This document shows, in pieces, positions 1 to 6,747 of a DNA stretch of 21,134 nucleotides. The position numbers were made by a program, and so were the translations under genes. This DNA comes from Candidatus Liptonbacteria bacterium. GTDB taxonomy: Bacteria; Patescibacteriota; Minisyncoccia; UBA6257; 2-01-FULL-56-20. Location of the stretch: the NCBI GenBank assembly GCA_016212635.1, contig JACRFR010000005.1, positions 1 to 21,134 of the forward strand. The letters run 5' to 3'. The notes beneath the pieces were generated by a model. It was not told where the DNA came from. It worked only from the letters and a program-made list of their open reading frames with translations, and ran no database searches. Position 1 is the first letter of the stretch; each line of letters begins with the position of its first letter.

Positions 1-258
1 GCTCTCCTCTCATATCAAAGTATTCAAAATCAAGATCGCCAAGTTCTTTGCCCTGTTGCGCCTCGCCCTGTTCAATATGTCGGTACTCGTGCGCCTGGAG
101 GACGGGAGATTAATATTCTGGGGGTTTTCGAACAGCGTTACTACAAGGCTTTTACTGAAAAAGAATTGCGGAGCGCGCTTAAAAATACACCAGAATTATT
201 TGGGGACGCTTTTCACTTCGTGGTAAAGACTTTCTACCCGAATTTACTGGTCGAATAA
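1..258 (+). CDS. Unrecognised protein, C-terminal 85 residues (cut by window edge)
   Basis: Frame 1 is open from the first base to a TAA at 256-258, encoding 85 residues with no internal Met; the start lies left of the window. The peptide has a globular, mixed composition (it contains VGTRAPGGREINILGVFEQR and ends FYPNLLVE), unlike a shadow frame, and nothing competes with it on the other strand. No family is recognised. It converges with the helicase gene that ends at 443, and the 184-bp gap between them holds no clear terminator. A chance open frame cannot be fully excluded. Confidence 0.55.
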   Translation, partial: ALLSYQSIQNQDRQVLCPVAPRPVQYVGTRAPGGREINILGVFEQRYYKAFTEKELRSALKNTPELFGDAFHFVVKTFYPNLLVE

Positions 259-442
259 GTGGAATAGAAAGGCTTATTGACTTAAAAAGGTTCCAATTTC
301 GTCCCATCTGGCCCGCACTTAGTTTTTCTTAGCGAGGTACGAGTTTAGAAACACCGGTGCTCCGACCGTGCCTTTGCGTAGCTTCGGCGAAGCGAGGTCG
401 AAGCATCGGAGCAGGTACAACTGAATATCGGAGCCGACCGGG
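259..442. other. Convergent intergenic gap with a small hairpin
   Basis: This 184-bp gap lies between two convergent genes. The only structure seen is a short hairpin at 381-393 (GCTTC-GGC-GAAGC) without a T tract. A minus-strand open frame crosses the gap from inside the helicase gene, but it has no recognisable content. Confidence 0.4.
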
Positions 443-1693
443 CTAACCCCGGAAACGCCTCGAGGCGTTATTTCTGGGATAGGGCGTTCGGCCGAAGCGG
501 GACCCAGGCCGAGAGTGGGGGCGGTGACCGTAAGGCGCGGCTTCTCGCTCAAAAACCAGCGGTGCGCTGGAGGGAGGTAGGGCCGGCAGGCGTGAAACCG
601 GCAAGGCGGCGCGCATCAGGCGCTCGATGGCCTGAACGTCTCGCCTTTGGTCGGGCCGCGCGAAAGAAATGGCATGGCCCTTGCCGCCTGCCCGTCCGGT
701 CCGCCCGATGCGGTGGATATAATCCTCCGCGACCGTGGGCAGGTCATAATTCAAAACCAGTTCGATATTTTTTACGTCAATGCCGCGGGCCGCGATGTCG
801 GTCGCGACCACCACGCGATACTTGCCATTTTTAAAACCTTCCAGAGCGTCCCGTCTTTGGCTTAAGGAACGGTTGGAATGGAAGTCAACGGCGGTATGGC
901 CCAGCGCGCGCAGGTGGGCCGCGATCTTCTTGGCCCCGAACTTGGTTCGGGAAAATACCAGGACCGAGCCGCGATATTCCTGTAACACTTTCTCCAGTAA
1001 TCTCGGTTTTTCCGGCTGGGTGACAAAGAACAGTTCGTGAGTAACATCCTGGGCGGCCGTGCCCGAGCGCGCGATCTCCACGCGCACCGGGAGTTTCATG
1101 TAGGCGCGGGCCATGGAAACAATGCTTTCCGGCATAGTGGCCGAGAAAAGCATAGTTTGTCTTTCCGTGGGCAAGACCGTTAAGATCCGTTTTAACTGCG
1201 GCGCGAAACCCATATCCAGCATCCGGTCGGCTTCATCCAGAACCACGACTTTGACATCTTTCAGATTCACCGTTTTTTGCATTAGGTGATCAATCAACCG
1301 ACCGGGAGTGGCCAAAATGACCTGGGGCGTGCGCCGGAGCGCATACAATTGCCGGCTGATAGCCTCGCCACCGATCAAAACCGCAGTTTTTATGCCCAGT
1401 GGGTTGCCGATCTTCCGCAAGGACTCATCCACTTGCACCGCCAACTCGCGGGTCGGTAGTACCACCAGGGCGCGAGCGCGTCCGTCTTTCAGAATAGTCT
1501 GGATCAGCGGGATACCGAAGGCGAGAGTTTTCCCGGTACCGGTCTGCGCGATCCCCACCATATCCTTGCCTTCGATCGCTTGGGGAATGGATTTTTGCTG
1601 AATGGGCGTGGGCGCAGTGAAAGCCAGCCGATCCAAGATGGTTAGAATGCTGGGAGCGATACCCAGGCCGCGAAAACCCGACTGTTCGATCAT
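443..1693 (-). CDS. rhlE: DEAD-box ATP-dependent RNA helicase, RhlE type
   Basis: ATP-dependent RNA unwinding enzyme of the cytoplasm, probably acting in ribosome assembly or RNA turnover. All the helicase motifs are visible in order: Q motif PTPIQ (residues 28-32), motif I AQTGTGKT (49-56), Ia PTRELA (80-85), TPGR (129-132), II DEAD (153-156), III SAT (184-186), V ATDIAARG (297-304) and VI HRIGRTGRAG (327-336). The C-terminal tail from about residue 388 is rich in Arg, Gly and Ser, usual for RhlE-like enzymes and suited to RNA binding. At 416 residues the length is normal. The ATG lies 10 bp after the stop of the upstream gene on the same strand, so the two are probably cotranscribed. The family is certain; the exact subfamily (RhlE versus CshA or DeaD) is a judgement from the short tail. 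Confidence 0.93.
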   Translation of the reverse strand: MIEQSGFRGLGIAPSILTILDRLAFTAPTPIQQKSIPQAIEGKDMVGIAQTGTGKTLAFGIPLIQTILKDGRARALVVLPTRELAVQVDESLRKIGNPLGIKTAVLIGGEAISRQLYALRRTPQVILATPGRLIDHLMQKTVNLKDVKVVVLDEADRMLDMGFAPQLKRILTVLPTERQTMLFSATMPESIVSMARAYMKLPVRVEIARSGTAAQDVTHELFFVTQPEKPRLLEKVLQEYRGSVLVFSRTKFGAKKIAAHLRALGHTAVDFHSNRSLSQRRDALEGFKNGKYRVVVATDIAARGIDVKNIELVLNYDLPTVAEDYIHRIGRTGRAGGKGHAISFARPDQRRDVQAIERLMRAALPVSRLPALPPSSAPLVFEREAAPYGHRPHSRPGSRFGRTPYPRNNASRRFRG

Positions 1694-1703
1694 AAGTGCC
1701 GTT

Positions 1704-2120
1704 TTATTTCTTCCTGCCGGATTCCGAAAGGTAAGCGGACAAAGTGCGGTGAATGTCGCTCGCCAGTTTTCGGAACGACTCCCGGTTCCTCCAGAAGGAA
1801 TTATTTTCAGAGAGGTCTTGCTTGCGGATCAAGCTTAGCTCGCGGATGGCGACGTAGCGATCGTGGCCGACATCGCTGGAAGTGGGGGATTTGACGTCCT
1901 TAATGCCCTGGTGGATCTGCTTCAAAACCGCGTATTTTTTAGGTATTTCCGCCGCGCGCCTGCCCTTGGTGGGACTGAAGAAAACGTCAAAAGACCGGGT
2001 AGATTCGATATGCTCCACGAAATCGTGCAAACATACGTAAAAATTGAAACTCGCAGGAGTTTCACTGATTTTCTTGAGTTTTTGGTCCAACGCCGCTTTC
2101 GTTTTTGCCGCCGATTTCAT
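1704..2120 (-). CDS. Unrecognised 138-residue protein upstream of the helicase
   Basis: The product is soluble and charged, with no signal peptide or membrane segment and a basic N-terminus (MKSAAKTKAALDQKLKK). I do not recognise a family. The coding status is supported by its length, tight 10-bp spacing to the helicase gene, and a promoter-like TGC-TAGAGT (minus strand, 2135 down to 2127) exactly six bases before the ATG, which would make the mRNA leaderless. A cytosolic RNA- or ribosome-related role is suggested only by its operon partner. Confidence 0.75.
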   Translation of the reverse strand: MKSAAKTKAALDQKLKKISETPASFNFYVCLHDFVEHIESTRSFDVFFSPTKGRRAAEIPKKYAVLKQIHQGIKDVKSPTSSDVGHDRYVAIRELSLIRKQDLSENNSFWRNRESFRKLASDIHRTLSAYLSESGRKK

Positions 2121-2126
2121 TACTTC

Positions 2127-2135
2127 ACTCTAGCA
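2127..2135 (-). promoter_or_regulatory. Extended -10 (TGC-TAGAGT), leaderless geometry
   Basis: On the minus strand TGC precedes the hexamer TAGAGT, and six bases then separate the hexamer from the ATG at 2120. The predicted transcription start is therefore the start codon itself. No convincing -35 was found, as is common with extended -10 promoters. Confidence 0.45.
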
Positions 2136-2184
2136 CGCTTCTGCCTAAATAGCGATCCAGCCGAACGAGATACCACCCGAGGAT

Positions 2185-2213
2185 AAAACACCCCCGCTTA
2201 GCGGGGGTGTTTT
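2185..2213. terminator. Strong Rho-independent terminator, probably bidirectional
   Basis: A perfect 13-bp stem (AAAACACCCCCGC / GCGGGGGTGTTTT) closes on a TTA loop, with T runs on both strands. It sits 21 bp beyond the stop of the minus-strand cupredoxin gene and isolates that gene from the next minus-strand gene at 2120. Confidence 0.93.
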
Positions 2214-2233
2214 TATATACTCCAACTAAAGCG

Positions 2234-2713
2234 CTACTTGACCGTGAGCGTGCCTGTCATGCCCATTTGGCGGTGTTCGCCGACCGAACAGTAGAACTCG
2301 AACGCGCCGGACTTATCCGCCACGAATTGAATGGTATCCTGCTGGCCCGCCTGGATGTGCTTGGTGGCGGCCTGAAACTCGTCGATCTTCAGGTCGTGGA
2401 AGCCCTCCACGTTGTTTAGGGTTATCTTGACCGTGTCTCCCTTCGCGACCGCGAGCGTTTTCGGTTCGAAAGAGAAATTTTTACCGGTGACCGTGAACGA
2501 CTTGACCACTGGCGCAGTGGTGATATCTGGAGCCACTGGGACCGCTGGCGTGGGCACTGACACGGCCGCGGGGGCCACCGGGACAGGGGCCTGCGGCACC
2601 GGTGCTACTGCCACGGGCTGTGTCGCTACCGGGGACGACATGTTGTTATAAACGACCGCTCCGACCACGAGCACCAACACTACCACTATGCCCACGATGA
2701 CTTTGCTTTGCAT
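2234..2713 (-). CDS. Membrane-anchored type-1 copper cupredoxin (plastocyanin-like)
   Basis: Predicted blue-copper or copper-binding protein held on the outer face of the membrane. The 159-residue product has an N-terminal membrane anchor (about 5-22), a Pro/Ala/Val-rich spacer (about 28-68) and a cupredoxin domain (about 70-159). Likely copper ligands are His106 in GFHDLKI, then Cys142, His147 and Met152 (or Met150) in YCSVGEHRQMGM, the classical His-Cys-His-Met set. An ATG at 2773 would add 20 residues, but it overlaps a -35-like TTGAAA and the added peptide is not signal-like, so I place the start at 2713. It is not next to the copper operon at 7766-13087 and has its own promoter and terminator. 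Electron carrier versus copper buffer cannot be decided here. Confidence 0.88.
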   Translation of the reverse strand: MQSKVIVGIVVVLVLVVGAVVYNNMSSPVATQPVAVAPVPQAPVPVAPAAVSVPTPAVPVAPDITTAPVVKSFTVTGKNFSFEPKTLAVAKGDTVKITLNNVEGFHDLKIDEFQAATKHIQAGQQDTIQFVADKSGAFEFYCSVGEHRQMGMTGTLTVK

Positions 2714-2745
2714 ATTTATTTTTTTAGTTTGAACGACGTGCAGGA

Positions 2746-2773
2746 ATTCTACCGGATAGCCACGATTTTTCAA
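2746..2773 (-). promoter_or_regulatory. Promoter of the cupredoxin gene
   Basis: On the minus strand TTGAAA (2773-2768) is followed after 16 bases by TAGAAT (2751-2746). The expected start near 2739 gives a leader of about 26 nt to the ATG at 2713, and it excludes the upstream ATG at 2773 as the start codon. Confidence 0.5.
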
Positions 2774-2823
2774 TCGTATTGTACGACTTGGCCTTGTTCT
2801 GTAACCTTGAACCGCAAAACTCC

Positions 2824-2899
2824 ATCCTTCCCCCCTGGTTTGAGGGGGTCAGAATTCTAGACCCCACCTAGCCTCCCCTTGGAAAAGGGGAGGAAGGAT
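2824..2899. repeat. Dispersed palindromic repeat, copy A
   Basis: The core is a perfect hairpin at 2872-2893 (CCTCCCCTT, loop GGAA, AAGGGGAGG). It lies inside a larger imperfect inverted repeat whose outer arms are ATCCTTCC (2824-2831) and GGAAGGAT (2892-2899). The core resembles the hairpins at 7697-7717 and 19799-19820, so this is one member of a repeat family. There is no T tract suited to termination. Confidence 0.65.
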
Positions 2900-2923
2900 A
2901 AGGCCCAACAATGCACAGTGCAT

Positions 2924-3967
2924 CTACTGAAACACCCGTTGGATAAACCGGCTGAAGCGTTGTTCCTGGGCCTGAACTGAATCCGTGAAGTCGCGGAAGA
3001 TATAGACGAACTTGGGGCGCAGAAGATAGGGCAAGAGGTGCAGCAGCAGGTGCAAGCCCATGGTGATAATGCCCAAGAGAACCAGATAGGGAAGTTTTTG
3101 ATAGATACCGGAAGTGAAAAGCAGGACAAAAAAGAAAACGTGAAAACTGGTCATGATCGAAAAGGAAAGCAGGTCGAACCGCCAGAGGTAGTTGCGATGA
3201 TGCCGGGCGATCGCCATGATCACGCGGTGGATCACTTCGGTCAGGATGGCCATCAGTACGATCAGTTTCCAGAGCTGGACTTCCGGGTCGAAAAGGATCC
3301 TGAAATCAGGGCGGTAGTTGAACTGCAGGAGCGTACCCCAGTTATTGATCCCGTGGGGCAGTATGGCCAGAAGACTGAAAGCGATCAAGCCGATGAACAG
3401 CAGAGCGTACTCAAAAAGCGGGCTCAAAACCAAGAGCGCTATGGTGGCCCGGCGTTTGGGATTCAGGGTGCGCAGGAAGCGGGCGAAGAAAGAGAAAGCA
3501 ATGGTCACGAAGATCCAACCCGCCAGATTCTCAAACGGCACCCCATACCATTCCTGATCGTAAGGTATGGCCCAGGTCCAGAAACCCAGACGGATCGCGA
3601 TCGCGTCCATGGACAGATCCAGAACAATGGCAGTCAGCGCATCCATGAAAGGCCGGAGGGTCCAGGGAATACGATACTGGTCCGACAGGAGCATCGCGCA
3701 GTAGATGATGGTCGCCCAGCCAAAACCGATGGCCAGGGGAACTCCCAGGATCTGGATCAAAAAGTTGCTGCTGTAAGAGTAGGTGTGCGCCAGGTAAATG
3801 TTGCCGATCTCCAGGATCATGCCGAACACCGTGCAGCTCAAGAGCTCGAAGACGCGCCGCCAATTGCGCTGATAAAGTTCGCGCGCGAAGACGATCAAAT
3901 AAGTTCCGAAACTTAAGATCTCGAAAGCCAAAAAAAGATCGGGACGGAATGTCAGGGCAAAACTCAT
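2924..3967 (-). CDS. Carotenoid biosynthesis membrane protein, CruF-like (Caroten_synth family)
   Basis: A polytopic membrane protein of 347 residues with about eight to nine hydrophobic segments. The stretch at residues 116-151 holds features typical of the CruF/bisanhydrobacterioruberin hydratase family: acidic residues in a membrane helix (LDLSMDAIAIRLG), then FWTWAIPYD, YGVPFEN and LAGW; an earlier GVPLAIGFGW also fits. Known members hydrate the ends of acyclic carotenoids. No other carotenoid gene (crtB, crtI, crtE) is present in the window, so the substrate is unknown and a different lipid role is possible. The gene is divergent from 4060 and shares a 92-bp promoter region with it. Confidence 0.72.
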   Translation of the reverse strand: MSFALTFRPDLFLAFEILSFGTYLIVFARELYQRNWRRVFELLSCTVFGMILEIGNIYLAHTYSYSSNFLIQILGVPLAIGFGWATIIYCAMLLSDQYRIPWTLRPFMDALTAIVLDLSMDAIAIRLGFWTWAIPYDQEWYGVPFENLAGWIFVTIAFSFFARFLRTLNPKRRATIALLVLSPLFEYALLFIGLIAFSLLAILPHGINNWGTLLQFNYRPDFRILFDPEVQLWKLIVLMAILTEVIHRVIMAIARHHRNYLWRFDLLSFSIMTSFHVFFFVLLFTSGIYQKLPYLVLLGIITMGLHLLLHLLPYLLRPKFVYIFRDFTDSVQAQEQRFSRFIQRVFQ

Positions 3968-3992
3968 GGAGGATTTCGGAATAGATAAACGT

Positions 3993-4023
3993 ATTATACC
4001 ATTCCTCCCATTTTTGGTATAAT
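3993..4023. promoter_or_regulatory. Divergent extended -10 promoters forming an inverted repeat
   Basis: ATTATACC at 3993-4000 and GGTATAAT at 4016-4023 are perfect inverted copies. Read outward on the minus and plus strands, each gives TGG-TATAAT, an extended -10. The minus copy serves the CruF-like gene (ATG 3967) and the plus copy serves the gene at 4060. Because they face apart with only 15 bp between the arms, polymerase can probably occupy only one at a time. Confidence 0.65.
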
Positions 4024-4059
4024 GATAAAAATTCGTAAATTATTAACCAGTCTATCTTT

Positions 4060-4581
4060 ATGAAAATATTTTATATCGTTTCGCTGTTGATAGTAGCTAT
4101 CGTCGTGGTAGGTTATTTATTGGTGAGAAACAGAGGCGGAGCGAAAAGTATAGAAGTGGCGGGGATGAAGGATTTCCGTTGCCAGGGCATATCCGGTTTT
4201 TCTTTTAGGTACCCAGTCTTCAAAAACTGGAAAGCTGGGGAGTTTGAAAAAAACGGACAGTATAGCTGTAAGATGTTTTTTGATAATCCGCCGGGGATAT
4301 CGTATGAAGTGGCCAGGCAGGTGGGCGTGAATATTATGCCCCGGACGGGGGGCGGGAGCGGCGGGGTTAATAAAAATAGTCTGGCGGGCACGGAGAAAAA
4401 TAAAAACGGGGTAAATTACCAGCGTCTCGAGAACAGTTTCAGTGAGTTTCCGAGCGTTTACGAATTTTATGACGGCGATTATGACGTTCAGGTTGGAATT
4501 ATAGCCGGCGCGGAAAAAGATGGCTTCTCGGAGCGAATATTCTGGCAAGCCGTCATAGACAGCTTCATTTTCAGTCAGTAG
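4060..4581 (+). CDS. Unrecognised membrane-anchored protein
   Basis: A 173-residue product with one N-terminal hydrophobic segment (about 4-22) followed by a basic stretch (VRNRGGAK), so probably a signal anchor with the rest outside the membrane. The remainder is polar, with a Gly-rich stretch (TGGGSGGVNK) and a C-terminal section ending FIFSQ. The layout resembles small extracytoplasmic PsbP-like or lipoprotein domains, but no family is recognised. Codons are visibly more A/T-rich than in the neighbouring genes, which may mark a different history. Transcription probably starts from the TATAAT at 4018-4023. Confidence 0.78.
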   Translation: MKIFYIVSLLIVAIVVVGYLLVRNRGGAKSIEVAGMKDFRCQGISGFSFRYPVFKNWKAGEFEKNGQYSCKMFFDNPPGISYEVARQVGVNIMPRTGGGSGGVNKNSLAGTEKNKNGVNYQRLENSFSEFPSVYEFYDGDYDVQVGIIAGAEKDGFSERIFWQAVIDSFIFSQ

Positions 4582-4624
4582 GGGGCGATATAATATAATC
4601 TTTAACGCACGTTGAGTTTATCTC

Positions 4625-4648
4625 CGATTTGCTATAATATAAGTACCC
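4625..4648 (+). promoter_or_regulatory. Extended -10 (TGC-TATAAT) of the small membrane protein gene
   Basis: TGC-TATAAT at 4630-4638 lies 10 bases before the ATG at 4649, giving a leader of only about four bases. A possible -35, TTGAGT, is at 4612-4617 with a short 15-base spacer. Confidence 0.5.
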
Positions 4649-4936
4649 ATGGAGTACCTGCTGCTCGTAGGTAATGCTGCCGCGAGTTTCTTGTGCTGTC
4701 GCGCTTTGGCTGGCAAGAAGGCCGGGGAACGAGGGCGCTTGCCCTCTCTTAGGCTTCGATTCCGGGGCTATGTCATCCATTTTCACCACTGGCTTTACGC
4801 GGCGGTGGCCCTAATCATTCTTTTCCACCAATTCCCAATGCTGAACCTCGCTTATGTCGGTTTGCCGGCCGGTGTGCTCGCCCAGGGACTGACCTATAAA
4901 GATTTCCATAAGGTGATCTATCGCATGGATCGGTAG
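4649..4936 (+). CDS. Small membrane protein with a His-rich HFHHW motif
   Basis: A 95-residue protein of unknown function. Hydrophobic segments lie at about 2-20 and 47-63, and a third weaker one follows at about 66-82. A His cluster (VIHFHHWLY, residues 42-50) sits at the edge of the second segment and could bind a metal or heme, though this is speculative. The extended -10 just before the ATG and the strong terminator 31 bp after the stop make it a complete single-gene transcription unit. No family recognised. Confidence 0.72.
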   Translation: MEYLLLVGNAAASFLCCRALAGKKAGERGRLPSLRLRFRGYVIHFHHWLYAAVALIILFHQFPMLNLAYVGLPAGVLAQGLTYKDFHKVIYRMDR

Positions 4937-4966
4937 CCGCTAAATTTATTTTTTAGGGAGATATGG

Positions 4967-4989
4967 GTCCGGCTTAGCCGGGCTTTTTT
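4967..4989 (+). terminator. Rho-independent terminator
   Basis: A 7-bp stem (GTCCGGC / GCCGGGC, one G-T pair) with a TTA loop is followed by six T at 4984-4989. It ends the transcript of the gene at 4649-4936. Confidence 0.88.
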
Positions 4990-4991
4990 CT

Positions 4992-5000
4992 TGCTATAAT
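4992..5000 (+). promoter_or_regulatory. Extended -10 promoter separated from its gene by the hairpin element
   Basis: TGC-TATAAT at 4992-5000 is the same promoter type as at 4630-4638. The inserted element begins three bases downstream. Removing the element and one TA would put an ATG nine bases after this -10, close to the geometry of neighbouring genes. Confidence 0.6.
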
Positions 5001-5002
5001 TC

Positions 5003-5190
5003 TAGAACCCATCTCCAAAGTAGGTTTTAGACCAAAATGAGGAATTTTCGAGCGAGAAACATGAAAACTGACGAAGGAATAGCCAAAGCTATTTCGAGGA
5101 GGTTTTCAGGTTTTGCAGCCGAAAATAACCATTTTGGGCAAAATCCCTTCCTCTACCTTTATTAATTTCCTACTTTGGAGATGGGTTCTA
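5003..5190. mobile_element. MITE-like 188-bp hairpin element with 22-bp terminal inverted repeats
   Basis: Positions 5003-5024 and 5169-5190 are perfect inverted copies (outer sequence TAGAACCCATC, ending AAAGTAGG inside). If the outer TA at each end is a duplicated target, the element proper is 5005-5188 and the insertion pattern is that of IS630/Tc1-mariner transposases. The interior also self-pairs imperfectly: CCAAAATG (from 5032) with CATTTTGG (from 5130), GAAAAC with GTTTTC, and a centre near AATAGC-CAAA-GCTATT, so the whole unit could fold as one hairpin. It encodes no protein. An ordinary large regulatory hairpin is the alternative. Confidence 0.72.
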
Positions 5191-5192
5191 AT

Positions 5193-6713
5193 ATGAATCT
5201 CCGGCGCGCGGTTACCGTCTTGGCATTTTTGACTGGGGCGATTGCGATTGTGGGCTTAGGCATCTTTTGGCGCCAAAGCCATCGTCCGGCGCCCGGTCCG
5301 TCCGGGACCGAATCCCGGGTGCGGCCAGCGGCGGTAGCTGGTGCTTTTTACCCGGCGGATCGGGCAGAGCTCGCACGTACAGTGGAGCGGTACTTGGCCG
5401 AGGCCAACCCCCAGACGACAGGCGGACGAGTAGTTGGTCTAATCGTGCCGCACGCCGGTTACGAGTTCTCCGGCCAAGTGGCGGCCGAGGCTTTCAAAAA
5501 AGTCGCGGGGCAGGAGTTCGACACGGTGGTACTCCTAGGTGTGAGTCATCACGAACAATTCCCGGGCGCGGCTTTTTACGACGGTGATTACTTCGAGACA
5601 CCGCTCGGCCAGGTGGCGATCGATCGGGAGCTGGCGGGGCAGATCATGGCTGCCGACCCGCGCTTTGTTTTCCGTTCCAGCCCCCACGCGCCGGAGCACT
5701 CTTTGGAAGTGGAGTTGCCTTTCTTGCAAAAAACTTTAACCAACTTTCGCATCGTTCCGATCTTGCTGGGCAGTCAGGACCCGGAATTGGCGGAGAAACT
5801 CGGTCAGACAATCGCGCGCGTTGCGACCGGGCGGGTTCTGGTCGTGGCCAGTACCGATCTGGCGCACTATCCCGCGCCCCGGGACGCGGAGCGGATCGAT
5901 CACCAAACGATTCAAGCGGTACTAACTGGCCAGGCCGACCAGCTGACGGAAGCTTTGGTCCAACTGGGCCGGCTTAACGCGCCCGGCGTGGTGACGTTCA
6001 TGTGCGGGGAGGGGGCGGTCCGGGCACTCTTGGCCTATGCCCAAGCAATTCCTGCCACCCAATTCGACTTATTAAAGTACGCTCACACTGGCATGGTTAC
6101 GGGCCAAAAAGAGAGAGTGGTGGGTTATGCCGCCATTAGTTTAAGTACTACGCGGAAAGAAGAGTTGACCGAAAAAGAACAAAAGATGTTGCTACAAATC
6201 GCCCGGCGGTCCGTGGAAGCTTATGTTCGTACCGGCAAACCGTACCGATTGAGCATCGCTGAATTAGAAATAGACCGGCGCGCGGGCGCGTTCGTGACAA
6301 TCAAGAAAAATGGTATTTTACGCGGATGTATCGGCACATTCGAGCCTGCACCGCTGGCCCAAGTCGTGGCTCAAATGGCGCTCGCCGCGGCCACGGAGGA
6401 CCGGCGCTTTTCACCGATCTCGCCGGAAGAACTGAAAGACCTGGAGTACGAAGTGTCGGTTTTAAGTGTTCCACAGCCGGTAGCCTCCGCAGATGCGATC
6501 CAACTGGGCAAGCACGGCGTGCAGATCACGCAAGGCAATCGCGCCGGAGTTTTCTTGCCGCAGGTGGTAGCCGAAACCGGGTGGGACAAAGAAACTTTTT
6601 TAAGCGAACTGTGCGCCCAGAAAGCCGGTCTGCCCCGGGACTGCTGGCAGGATCCGCGCACGCGCTTAGAAGTTTTTACCGCGCAGGTCTTTAAAGAAGC
6701 AAGTAGCGAGTAG
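5193..6713 (+). CDS. Membrane-anchored MEMO-AMMECR1 fusion (AmmeMemoRadiSam proteins B and A)
   Basis: A 506-residue fusion. An N-terminal anchor (about 6-26) precedes a MEMO domain (about 45-320) and an AMMECR1 domain (about 328-500). MEMO metal-site residues are visible: His87 in PHAGY, His119 in GVSHH, and Cys271 in FMCGEG. The AMMECR1 signature LRGCIGT is at 376-382. In many prokaryotes MEMO, AMMECR1 and a radical SAM protein form the AmmeMemoRadiSam system, whose chemistry is not settled; no radical SAM gene is present here. The ORF could begin at TTG 5175 or ATG 5181, but those codons lie inside the hairpin element's terminal repeat, and ATG 5193 starts a normal basic signal anchor (MNLRRAVTVLAF). 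A GGAG at 5177-5180, within the repeat, may act as ribosome binding site. The last codons (ASSE, stop) lie in a heptamer tandem repeat. Confidence 0.88.
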   Translation: MNLRRAVTVLAFLTGAIAIVGLGIFWRQSHRPAPGPSGTESRVRPAAVAGAFYPADRAELARTVERYLAEANPQTTGGRVVGLIVPHAGYEFSGQVAAEAFKKVAGQEFDTVVLLGVSHHEQFPGAAFYDGDYFETPLGQVAIDRELAGQIMAADPRFVFRSSPHAPEHSLEVELPFLQKTLTNFRIVPILLGSQDPELAEKLGQTIARVATGRVLVVASTDLAHYPAPRDAERIDHQTIQAVLTGQADQLTEALVQLGRLNAPGVVTFMCGEGAVRALLAYAQAIPATQFDLLKYAHTGMVTGQKERVVGYAAISLSTTRKEELTEKEQKMLLQIARRSVEAYVRTGKPYRLSIAELEIDRRAGAFVTIKKNGILRGCIGTFEPAPLAQVVAQMALAAATEDRRFSPISPEELKDLEYEVSVLSVPQPVASADAIQLGKHGVQITQGNRAGVFLPQVVAETGWDKETFLSELCAQKAGLPRDCWQDPRTRLEVFTAQVFKEASSE

Positions 6714-6742
6714 GGAGTAGGGAGTAGCGAGTAGGGAGTAGC
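6702..6742 (+). repeat. Tandem heptamer repeat AGTAGSG overlapping a stop codon
   Basis: About six copies of a 7-bp unit (AGTAGCG or AGTAGGG), arranged as nearly two copies of a 21-bp unit. It covers the last codons and stop of the MEMO-AMMECR1 gene. Every unit carries a TAG, and 7 is not a multiple of 3, so the array provides stops in all three forward frames. Confidence 0.85.
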
Positions 6743-6747
6743 AACTT

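Noticed and set aside
319..552. 77-residue minus-strand open frame
   Set aside because: Begins inside the helicase C-terminus in another frame and has no helicase-like or other recognisable content, so neither a frameshifted tail nor a gene is supported.
2714..2773. N-terminal extension of the cupredoxin starting at 2773
   Set aside because: The ATG overlaps the -35 of the likely promoter and the added 20 residues do not look like a signal sequence.
3038..3916. 292-residue plus-strand open frame
   Set aside because: It is antisense to the CruF-like gene, strongly hydrophilic with many Gln/Asp/Arg as expected of the complement of a membrane-protein gene, and has no family features.
5175..5192. 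TTG or ATG start of the MEMO-AMMECR1 gene inside the terminal repeat
   Set aside because: The repeat is part of the inserted element; ATG 5193 starts a normal signal anchor. The upstream codons cannot be formally excluded.
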